Source: Lactobacillus sp.
Lineage (GTDB): Bacteria; Bacillota; Bacilli; Lactobacillales; Lactobacillaceae
Assembly: GCA_030455605.1 (NCBI GenBank)
Contig: JAKDPD010000001.1
Span: 1 to 64,000, forward strand
Direction of reading: 5' to 3'
DNA: 64,000 nucleotides
Shown here in pieces: positions 57,205-64,000 of this stretch. Made by a program: the position numbers and the translations under genes. The stretch's first letter is position 1, and every line of letters starts with the position of its first letter. The notes below the pieces were generated by a model. That model ran no database searches and had not been told where the DNA came from. It worked only from the letters and a program-made list of their open reading frames with translations.

Positions 57205-58770
57205 TTATAATTTTTCAGTTAACACCACGTCAGGGTACTTGTCTTGAAAGAAGCGCTGAGCAAATTCATTTTCAAATAGGAAAAGTGGATTCCCATAACG
57301 ATCCTTCACCAGCAAGTTGCGTGAACTCGACATGCTAGGATCGAGTTGCTCAGGCTTAATCCAGCGTGCCACGCGATGGCCAATAGATTCCATTGTCACT
57401 GCCGAATGGTATTCATTCTGCATCCGGAATTGAAAGACTTCAAACTGCAATTGCCCAACGGCGCCTAAAATATAATCATCCGTTTGATAATTCTGATACA
57501 GCTGAATGGCCCCTTCTTGGACTAATTGATTAATCCCCTTGTGGAAGGACTTTTGCTTCATCACGTTCTTAGCACTGACCCGCACGAACAATTCTGGCGT
57601 AAATTCTGGTAACGGTGCGAAAACTTGTTTTTTACCGGTATAAATACTATCACCAATTTGGAAATTACCGGTATCATACAAACCAACAATATCGCCGGCA
57701 ACGGCATCTGCAACTTTGACCCGTTGACTGGACATAAATTCGGTCGCATTATTCAACCGAATTGTTTTACCAGTACGGGCTAGCTGGACATCCATCCCCT
57801 TGCGGAACTCGCCGCTACAAATGCGCACAAACGCAATTCGGTCACGGTGCTGGGGATTCATATTAGCTTGAATCTTAAAGACGAAGCCCGCAAATTCCGG
57901 TGTATCAGGCGCAAGTTCATCGCCCTCATTGACCGGATGACTAGCTGGTGCTGGTGCCAAGTCAACAAAAGAGTTAAGGAAGGTTTCCACCCCAAAATTG
58001 GTTAAGGCTGAGCCAAAATAAACGGGGGTTTGCTGACCAGCAATTACCTTATTGCGATCAAATTGATTTCCTGCCATCTTGATTAGTTCAATGGCCTCTT
58101 GGGTTTCCTTAAACTGTGGATCACTCGCAAGTGGTTCATCAGCTGGCAAGTTACCGGCAGCATCAAGTGGTACAAAGTGGTCAGCGCCAGCTTTGCGATA
58201 TAATTCAACCCGCTGATTTCGTAGGTCATACAAGCCTTGCAAGGTTTGTCCCATCCCGATTGGCCAGTTCATGGCGACCCCTTCAATTCCCAGCACTTCT
58301 TCTAATTCAGCAATTAAATCGAGTGGTTCACGCCCATCCCGATCAAGCTTATTCATAAAGGTAAAGATCGGAATGCCGCGCTGCTTAACGACCTTAAATA
58401 ACTTCTTTGTTTGCGGCTCAATCCCCTTAGCAGCATCAATCACCATGACTGCCGCATCAACCGCCATTAAGGTCCGATAAGTGTCTTCAGAAAAATCCTG
58501 GTGTCCAGGCGTATCTAGGATATTGACCCGTTTACCCTTAAACTCAAACTGCATCACTGAACTCGTTACCGAGATCCCACGCTTTTTCTCAATTTCCATC
58601 CAATCGGAAGTAGCGTAATGGCCTGTCTTGCGGGCTTTAACCGTTCCGGCATTACGAATAACCCCACCAAACAGTAACATCTGTTCTGTAATGGTAGTCT
58701 TACCAGCATCCGGGTGGGAAATAATGGCAAAGGTGCGACGCGCGTTTACCTTGGCTAATAAATCACTCAT
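57205..58770 (-). CDS. prfC: Peptide chain release factor 3
   Basis: A 521-residue translational GTPase that recycles RF1 and RF2 from the ribosome. G1 is [10 protein letters not shown]3 is [12 protein letters not shown] and G4 is NKLD; the remaining domains (about 290-521) are RF3-like rather than EF-G-like. Its start overlaps the preceding CorC-like gene by one base (TAATG). Confidence 0.96.
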   Translation of the reverse strand: MSDLLAKVNARRTFAIISHPDAGKTTITEQMLLFGGVIRNAGTVKARKTGHYATSDWMEIEKKRGISVTSSVMQFEFKGKRVNILDTPGHQDFSEDTYRTLMAVDAAVMVIDAAKGIEPQTKKLFKVVKQRGIPIFTFMNKLDRDGREPLDLIAELEEVLGIEGVAMNWPIGMGQTLQGLYDLRNQRVELYRKAGADHFVPLDAAGNLPADEPLASDPQFKETQEAIELIKMAGNQFDRNKVIAGQQTPVYFGSALTNFGVETFLNSFVDLAPAPASHPVNEGDELAPDTPEFAGFVFKIQANMNPQHRDRIAFVRICSGEFRKGMDVQLARTGKTIRLNNATEFMSSQRVKVADAVAGDIVGLYDTGNFQIGDSIYTGKKQVFAPLPEFTPELFVRVSAKNVMKQKSFHKGINQLVQEGAIQLYQNYQTDDYILGAVGQLQFEVFQFRMQNEYHSAVTMESIGHRVARWIKPEQLDPSMSSSRNLLVKDRYGNPLFLFENEFAQRFFQDKYPDVVLTEKL

Positions 58771-59645
58771 TAATCTGTCTCACTATCTTCTTTCTGTTCG
58801 ACCTGCCTTTTTGGAAGTGTCAAAAGTAGCGTACTTAGCCTTGAGCCTTGCATTCTACGCGTTGTTAGCTTCATCCCATTCGGCAAATCAATACTTAACT
58901 TTTCATTTTTGGCGGGAATCAGTCCTAACTTGGTAATCATATACCCAGCAATCGTATCCACATCTTCCATCGCCAACTTCGTGCCAAATTTTTCATTGAA
59001 ATCATCAAGTGGCATTTTGCCATAAATGACATAATGGTGGGCATCTAGCTGATTAAACAGCACTTCAACGGGATCAACTTCATCATCAATATCCCCTACA
59101 ATTTCTTCAATTAAGTCTTCAATGGTGGCTAATCCAGTGACACCACCATACTCATCTAATAAAATCGCCAATTGTTGCTTCGTGCGCTGCATTTCCATCA
59201 ACAATTCGCCGAGCTCTAATTTTTCTGGCGCAAATAATGGCGAGGTCATCACATCACCATAATCGAGCACATCAAAACCCAGCTTGCGCGCTTTGCGTAA
59301 TACCGTTCGAATATGAATCACACCAACAATGCGATCTTTATCATGTTGGTAAACTGGAATACGCGAATAAGGTTGACTTAAAATCGCATCCAAATTAGCT
59401 TGGAAGGGATCATCCATGTCCACCATAAAGGCGTCAGGGCGAGCCACCATGACCTCGCGCACACTTTTTTGCTCAAAGTTTAAAATGCCACGCAGCATAC
59501 GATATTCAGAATCGGTAATTTTTTGATGACGCTGTAATTGACTGATTTCATGAATTAAATGGTCTTTTGGTGTTTCTTCCTTTGCCGGAGCAAATTTGCT
59601 ACGTAACCGATCAAAGATGGTTTCCGCCGCAGGGTCACTACTCAT
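58770..59645 (-). CDS. CorC/HlyC-type CBS domain protein
   Basis: A 291-residue soluble protein: an N-terminal helical region, two CBS domains with [39 protein letters not shown] and [28 protein letters not shown], and a CorC_HlyC domain (about 205-285). It lacks the N-terminal membrane DUF21 domain of larger relatives. Such proteins are linked to magnesium and cobalt efflux. I chose ATG 59645; an upstream GTG at 59678 is possible. Confidence 0.88.
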   Translation of the reverse strand: MSSDPAAETIFDRLRSKFAPAKEETPKDHLIHEISQLQRHQKITDSEYRMLRGILNFEQKSVREVMVARPDAFMVDMDDPFQANLDAILSQPYSRIPVYQHDKDRIVGVIHIRTVLRKARKLGFDVLDYGDVMTSPLFAPEKLELGELLMEMQRTKQQLAILLDEYGGVTGLATIEDLIEEIVGDIDDEVDPVEVLFNQLDAHHYVIYGKMPLDDFNEKFGTKLAMEDVDTIAGYMITKLGLIPAKNEKLSIDLPNGMKLTTRRMQGSRLSTLLLTLPKRQVEQKEDSETD

Positions 59646-59690
59646 CTCTTGCTCTCTTTCTTCCGCTATCAACTGCACGTAAATATTGCT

Positions 59691-59699
59691 ATTATAGCA
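59691..59699 (-). promoter_or_regulatory. corC-like/prfC extended -10 box
   Basis: On the minus strand TGC-TATAAT, an extended -10, lies within a palindrome (TGCTA-TTA-TAGCA). A second palindrome (GCATA-a-TATGC) follows some 15 bases further on, towards the divergent gene. Confidence 0.55.
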
Positions 59700-59751
59700 T
59701 AGACCAAGGCATAATATGCTAAAATAGCCTTTAAGAAACGAGGTTCCTGCT

Positions 59752-60207
59752 ATGAAAAAGAATCACCTGTTATTAGTTTTCACTTTTTTATTAGTTATTC
59801 CCTATCTTTGCAGTCTGACCATCATTGGCATTGGCTACAATGCACTTGTCTTACATTCGGCAGAATGGTTTCGCTCAATGGTTGGCTCATTTTGTGGTGC
59901 TTTGATTATGTTCGCAATTAAAGCCACCATTCAGCGGCCACTCGACTTACTAGCCAACGAAACGACCGAGCCTTTATTGAAACAGTCGCTCCGGCTATTC
60001 AGTGTCCGCCGAAGACGTAAGCTACTTGTGCTCAATATCATCATCGACTTTTTTCTCTGCTATGGCGCGACCATTCTAGTACGCGACTGGCTTACCCTAG
60101 ATCAGATTGTCGGAACCACCATTGGCTACGTCTTCTTGGTAATGTTCATTTCCACTTGCCTTGGTGCGTATGTCGAATATGATCAACTTGCCCTTAAACC
60201 ACGCTAA
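59752..60207 (+). CDS. Four-helix membrane protein, unknown function
   Basis: A 151-residue protein with four hydrophobic stretches (about 6-28, 43-60, 92-113 and 120-142) and a basic cytoplasmic loop (SVRRRRKLL) in the centre. No family is recognised. It is divergent from the CorC-like gene and converges with the next unknown gene. Sequence alone does not suggest a function. Confidence 0.75.
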   Translation: MKKNHLLLVFTFLLVIPYLCSLTIIGIGYNALVLHSAEWFRSMVGSFCGALIMFAIKATIQRPLDLLANETTEPLLKQSLRLFSVRRRRKLLVLNIIIDFFLCYGATILVRDWLTLDQIVGTTIGYVFLVMFISTCLGAYVEYDQLALKPR

Positions 60208-60222
60208 CTTGAATATAACCGC

Positions 60223-60693
60223 TTAATGACTGGCACCTAAGTATAGACTTTGGGTCAGTTTTTGTTTGTCTAAATCAAGCGTCTCAAGTAAATATGGCGT
60301 TGGACTATCACCCAGGTTTTGGTAAACAGCTACCCCCTGCTGCGTTAACGCATGTAGAAAATCAGGGATGGTCTGGCTAAGCGGCCGATCAAAAGCTGCT
60401 AAATCACCAGACTGAACCCGTTGAGCAATTTGGGCAGCAGGTAATTCATAAGCTAGTAGCCCTGCTCCTGGCGTTAAAGGCTGAGGACTAACTAGCCCGT
60501 ACCAATACATAAAATGGCTGGGGCCGAAGACTAATAGCCGAGCCCGCTCCTGAATCTTACCCGTATTTTGCAACCATATTTGAAACGCCGAATCCGCTTC
60601 AAGCCTCACATTTTCAGCCTGAAAAGATTGCTGCTGGTCCATTAAACTATCAGGAAATGGTTTTCCCGTAAATACTAACTTAGCTTGTTCCAT
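60223..60693 (-). CDS. Conserved-looking protein of unknown function
   Basis: A 156-residue soluble protein with an aromatic core segment (FGPSHFMYWYGLVSP) and AYELPAAQIAQRV. I do not recognise the family; the layout is reminiscent of small ligand-binding effector domains, but this is weak. It lies 21 bp downstream of recX on the same strand and may be co-transcribed with it. Confidence 0.75.
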   Translation of the reverse strand: MEQAKLVFTGKPFPDSLMDQQQSFQAENVRLEADSAFQIWLQNTGKIQERARLLVFGPSHFMYWYGLVSPQPLTPGAGLLAYELPAAQIAQRVQSGDLAAFDRPLSQTIPDFLHALTQQGVAVYQNLGDSPTPYLLETLDLDKQKLTQSLYLGASH

Positions 60694-60714
60694 GTGATTC
60701 TCCGCTTACTCCTA

Positions 60715-61530
60715 TTAATATTCTGCTAGCTCTGAAAACGAAATAATCTCGCCTGCTAAAAAGGCACTAATTTGATTACCCGAAAAACCATGCTGATACA
60801 GATACTGACGCATCTTTTGCTGTTGTTGCGCAGCTGGCAGGCGTCTAAACCGTTTATAAGCCTTGATGCCCTGCCGTTTTAGCGCTTCAAGTTCATCATC
60901 GCCTTCACTAACTGGTTCTGCATTGGCCAAAATAGTGGTCAATAAGTCCCCGCTAAATCCATGACTACGCAACTTTGCCTGCATTTTTCGATTAACTTCA
61001 CGGCTCGATAATTTTCCAACTTGACTGGTTAACGAGCGAACAATTTTTTGCCCAATTGGTAGCCAGTCATCATCTGGTACCGCAGCCAGAGCATTCTCGG
61101 CCAGCTCATCAGCAATCCCCTTTTGGGCTAATTGTCGCGCAAGGCTCATCGGCCCATGACTCCCAACTCGTAAATTATGCTTAATAAATAACTGGACATA
61201 TGCTTCATCATCCAATAACCCGAGGTCGGTCAACTCTGCCACTGCATGCGCTAGTGCTTCCGGGCTTGCACCCTTTTTAGTGAGATAGACACTCACTTCA
61301 TGCACCGTGCGTGGTTCATAACTCAAATACTGGGCGGCTAAATCACTAACTTTAGCATCCACATCAAATTGCTGAATTGCGGCAACTTGCTGATCAGTTA
61401 GCGTCTTACCCTTTAACAGCACGAATTCTGCTAAAGTTTTCTCGCTCACCGAAAAAGCATAGTGGCCATCTAAAAACAAATTATAACGGTGCTGGCGCCT
61501 TTGGGCCGTCACACTAGTAATTGTTGCCAT
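60715..61530 (-). CDS. recX: Regulatory protein RecX
   Basis: A 271-residue RecX that restrains RecA filaments. It consists of repeated three-helix modules, seen in VSVYLTKKGASPEALAHAV, GPMSLARQLAQKGIADEL and REVNRKMQAKLRSHGFSG. I chose ATG 61530, with an AGGGGG site upstream; the longer frame runs into the divergent promoter region. It is far from recA here, as in most lactobacilli. Confidence 0.93.
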   Translation of the reverse strand: MATITSVTAQRRQHRYNLFLDGHYAFSVSEKTLAEFVLLKGKTLTDQQVAAIQQFDVDAKVSDLAAQYLSYEPRTVHEVSVYLTKKGASPEALAHAVAELTDLGLLDDEAYVQLFIKHNLRVGSHGPMSLARQLAQKGIADELAENALAAVPDDDWLPIGQKIVRSLTSQVGKLSSREVNRKMQAKLRSHGFSGDLLTTILANAEPVSEGDDELEALKRQGIKAYKRFRRLPAAQQQQKMRQYLYQHGFSGNQISAFLAGEIISFSELAEY

Positions 61531-61575
61531 CGTAAATCCCCCTGTTACCTTAATGCTAGCAAACTTTCGCCAAAC

Positions 61576-61605
61576 TTGCGAAGAACTTTTAGTTCGCGTT
61601 ACAAT
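61576..61605 (+). promoter_or_regulatory. rlmCD promoter
   Basis: TTGCGA (61576-61581), an 18-base spacer and TACAAT (61600-61605), about 37 bases before rlmCD. An inverted repeat GAAC-tttta-GTTC lies in the spacer. Confidence 0.65.
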
Positions 61606-61642
61606 AATTACGTTAATTATGTTTTTAGTAGAAAGAAGACTC

Positions 61643-63019
61643 ATGCCTCAAACAACGAAGCAACCAGCCCACCATACCCGTGATGTGATTATTACCATTA
61701 AACGTCTCGGTATTAATGGTGAAGGAATCGGTTATTACAAGAAAAAAATTATTTTTATCCCTAAGGCACTCCCTGAGGAAGTCGTGGTTGCCAAAATTAC
61801 GTCAGAATATCCGCGTTATCTCGAGGGCGAACTTGTGCGCATTAAGGAAAAATCACCACAGCGCATGCCTTTTCCCAAGAATGTTAATCCTGCAGTTGGT
61901 GGACTAGAGCTCGCACATTTAAGCTACCCTGCCCAACTCGCTTATAAAAAGGACAATCTGGTCGAAGCCCTCAACCGCTATCGTCCGCGTGGCTATCAAA
62001 AGTATAAAATCAAGGCCACGATCGCTGCCCCAACCGAATGGGGTTATCGCAATAAGGCTTCGTACCAACTAGAACAAGACCACAAGCAGACCAAGCTAGG
62101 TCTCTATGCCCCTAACTCACATGACTTACTCGACTTGCCAGTGATGCCAACACAAAGTGATGCTACCCAAGCAGTGGAGCGGGCTGCGAAAGCTTTAATT
62201 GAGCTTCTGCAGGTTCCCATTGCCAATAAGTGGCACCACAGGGACGGCGTTAAAACGGTGGTCGTACGCGAAGCCATCAGTAGTGGTGAGATTCAGGTTA
62301 CCCTGATTACCATTGGCCACAAAGTCGCCCACTTGCCTGAACTAGCCACTGAATTACTCAAGCTAAAAGGCGTCGTGAGTGTCTATCAGAATGAAAATGA
62401 CTGGCAGAATCCGCAGCTCTGGGGTAATAAAACAGAAAAATTAGCGGGACAAAACCAAATCATCGAAACCATGCTTGGTAAAAAATTTGCGTTATCCCCA
62501 CGGGCCTTTTTCCAGCTGAATCCCGCCCAAACAGTTAACCTCTATCAAGTTGCGTTAAAATATCTCGACTTGCAATCAGATATGACCTTAATTGACGCCT
62601 ATGCAGGCGTTGGGACTCTAGGAATTCTAGCCAGTGATCGTGTCAAACAGGTTGTTGGGATTGAAAGCATCCCCGAGGCGGTAGCCGATGCCCAACACAA
62701 TGTGGCACTTAATCACATTAAAAATGCTGATTATGTCCAAGGAAATGTTGATCGGGTCTTGCCTGAATTACAAGCTGAAGGTTTGCCGATTGATGCCTTG
62801 ATTGTCGATCCACCGCGAACTGGCTTAGCTAAGAGCTTGATTAAAACCTTACTACGGGTTAAGCCTAAGACCTTTGTCTACATTTCTTGCAACCCATCAA
62901 CGCTGGCACAAGATTTAATTCTCTTGACGGAGGCTTATGATGTCCGGGTAATCCAGAATGTGGATATGCTACCACAAACGCCACGTTGCGAATGTGTTGT
63001 TAAACTAGTGCGACGTTAA
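61643..63019 (+). CDS. rlmCD: 23S rRNA (uracil-5-)-methyltransferase RlmCD
   Basis: A 458-residue RumA-type methyltransferase. An N-terminal TRAM domain (about 10-70) is followed by the SAM-binding domain with DAYAGVGTLGI, VDPPRTGL and the catalytic cysteine in YISCNPSTLAQD. It methylates U747 and U1939 in Gram-positive 23S rRNA. I used ATG 61643; a longer frame to 61553 covers the promoter. It is divergent from recX. Confidence 0.94.
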   Translation: MPQTTKQPAHHTRDVIITIKRLGINGEGIGYYKKKIIFIPKALPEEVVVAKITSEYPRYLEGELVRIKEKSPQRMPFPKNVNPAVGGLELAHLSYPAQLAYKKDNLVEALNRYRPRGYQKYKIKATIAAPTEWGYRNKASYQLEQDHKQTKLGLYAPNSHDLLDLPVMPTQSDATQAVERAAKALIELLQVPIANKWHHRDGVKTVVVREAISSGEIQVTLITIGHKVAHLPELATELLKLKGVVSVYQNENDWQNPQLWGNKTEKLAGQNQIIETMLGKKFALSPRAFFQLNPAQTVNLYQVALKYLDLQSDMTLIDAYAGVGTLGILASDRVKQVVGIESIPEAVADAQHNVALNHIKNADYVQGNVDRVLPELQAEGLPIDALIVDPPRTGLAKSLIKTLLRVKPKTFVYISCNPSTLAQDLILLTEAYDVRVIQNVDMLPQTPRCECVVKLVRR

Positions 63020-63027
63020 ATAATGAT

Positions 63028-63070
63028 AAAAAAAGACGACTGTGATTGGAGTATCACAGCCGCTTTTTTA
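63028..63070 (+). terminator. Terminator after rlmCD
   Basis: AAAAAGaCGaCTGTGAT pairs with ATCACAGcCGcTTTTTT around a six-base loop. Confidence 0.9.
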
Positions 63071-63071
63071 T

Positions 63072-63345
63072 TGTGGACAGGGTTAAAGAACTTAACGAAC
63101 TAATTATACCTCACCTCGCAAGCGAGGCTTTTTCAAAGGAACAACCGCTAGTTGAAAATCAAGCCGATTATCGACTACTGTCTACGAACTAAAGCAATTT
63201 AACCAAATACTAGCTTCACTCAACGCAAGCTAGAGGGTTTCATGATTAAGGTAATCCAAGCAAACAACAGTTTTCAAGTACTACACTATTACACCTCCCC
63301 CATCCACCATAGTCATCATAGCATGCATAGTAAGCGGTTGCAACT
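63072..63345. other. Non-coding stretch with two hairpins
   Basis: No convincing gene. On the plus strand CCTCGC-aa-GCGAGG followed by CTTTTT (63114-63133) looks like a second terminator, and CTAGCTT-N10-AAGCTAG (63210-63233) is another perfect stem. On the minus strand a GGGGGAGGTG ribosome-site-like element is followed only by very short frames. It could be a small RNA or a decayed type I toxin-antitoxin locus; both are guesses. Confidence 0.4.
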
Positions 63346-64000
63346 TTAATGCACATACTTGGCGAGAAACTTTTCGACGCGCAAGCGATACTCCCGCGGG
63401 TAAGTTTCAAACGACTTGGCATGCATCGACCCACAAGGCCTTAGGGCCCTTGCTAGCCCGATAATTCTGATAAACCATCGCGGTTGGCACAAAAGTATCA
63501 CGATTACCATGAATAAACAGCATCGGCCGCCGGTTATGGGTTAAACTCTGGCGCGCAGAGCCGTCACCCATAAAATACCCCACCTTAACGCGGTTAATTC
63601 CACTTAAAATTTCCACTAATGGGAACCGCGGAAAGGCTGGTAGATGATAGAGCTGCTTGGCCTCATGTTCAATTTCATCCTTAACGCTAGTGTAGCCACA
63701 ATCCTCAACGAAGGCCTTCACCTGCTGTGGCAATTTCAAACTACTCGTCATCATGGTTGTCGCCCCACCCATGGAAACGCCAAAAATAACCACTTGACTC
63801 TTTTTACCGTTATGATCAATGACGCGATTAACCCAACGCCGCACATCGTAACGCTCTGGCCAGCCATAGCCAATATAATGACCCTGACTCTGTCCTTGTG
63901 CTCGCGCATCTGGCAAGAGGGTGTTATAACCAAGTTGGTGGAACATGGCAGCATATTCACCCATGGTATTTTTATTTCCCATATAACCGTGTAAAATAAT
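63346..64000 (-). pseudogene. Alpha/beta hydrolase, 3' frameshift, 5' end off window
   Basis: A serine hydrolase frame enters from the right edge: LHGYMGN (oxyanion), the nucleophile GVSMGGATTM and the acid region FIHGNRDTFVP are readable. Translation then stops at 63407 after ALWVDACQVV. In the next frame the expected ending HAKSFETYPREYRLRVEKFL continues to a stop at 63346, with the catalytic histidine. The break is near 63418-63430, where some bases seem to be missing. Without this histidine the enzyme should be inactive, unless the break is a sequence error. Confidence 0.8.

Noticed and set aside
61576..61605. GAAC-N5-GTTC as a LexA box for recX
   Set aside because: The half-site spacing is five bases instead of four, so it does not fit the SOS consensus.
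63246..63434. Minus-strand frame of 62 codons at the end of the hydrolase
   Set aside because: Its first part lies over the hydrolase coding end in another frame and its composition is not protein-like; the tail is low-complexity.

Overview
This 64 kb window is a chromosomal segment of a low-GC Gram-positive bacterium of the family Lactobacillaceae. The evidence is gene content and order: comFC-comFA next to hpf-secA-prfB-hprK-lgt-gpsA-trxB, then tagO, rny-recA-pgsA-rodZ-ymfI-ymfH-ymfF-ftsK, nadK-relQ facing a CYTH gene, spxH-coiA-mecA-spx, and ptsHI beside clpE. The species cannot be fixed from sequence alone; a Loigolactobacillus-like organism is only a guess.

Layout. (1) Positions 1-13.8 kb: an AT-rich exopolysaccharide/capsule cluster, all on the minus strand and read from right to left: LCP ligase, Wzx flippase, UDP-galactopyranose mutase, chain-length/kinase adaptor (frameshifted), BY-kinase, PHP phosphatase, priming sugar-phosphate transferase, DUF4422 transferase, a CDP-glycerol transferase pseudogene, two GT4 enzymes, a GT2 enzyme, a Gtf3-like transferase and a polymerase-like membrane protein cut by the window edge. 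Its promoter carries an operator-like inverted repeat. (2) 14-24.4 kb: housekeeping genes on the minus strand: trxB, gpsA, lgt, hprK, a small membrane protein, prfB with its programmed +1 frameshift, secA, hpf, comFC and comFA. (3) 24.4-27.3 kb: yvyE and tagO converge, but about 0.9 kb with a GNAT gene has been inserted between them, bracketed by a 46/47-bp direct repeat that copies the shared terminator. (4) 27.3-38.5 kb: rny, recA (promoter and LexA-like box visible), pgsA, rodZ, ymfI, two M16 peptidase-like genes, ftsK, a DUF1149 gene and trmL. (5) 38.5-47 kb: AI-2E transporter, a PTS sorbitol-IIA-like protein without the phospho-histidine motif, a P-type ATPase, a lactonase and oleate hydratase. 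(6) 46-54.4 kb: rluD-like, nadK, relQ, a CYTH protein, spxH, coiA, mecA, spx, ptsI and ptsH, which joins ppGpp synthesis, Spx proteolysis, competence and the PTS. (7) 54.4-64 kb: clpE with a CIRCE element over its promoter, a DUF1827 gene, prfC, a CorC-like protein, two unknown genes, recX, rlmCD and an alpha/beta hydrolase whose 3' end is frameshifted.

Three accessory genes (CDP-glycerol transferase, wzd, hydrolase) carry frameshifts while about 45 kb of housekeeping genes read through cleanly. That suggests real decay rather than poor sequence, although sequencing error cannot be excluded. I found no rRNA, tRNA, CRISPR array, intact insertion sequence or prophage. I see no clearly new multigene system; the best leads are the repeat-bracketed insertion, the histidine-less IIA protein, the EPS promoter palindrome and the structured non-coding stretch after rlmCD.
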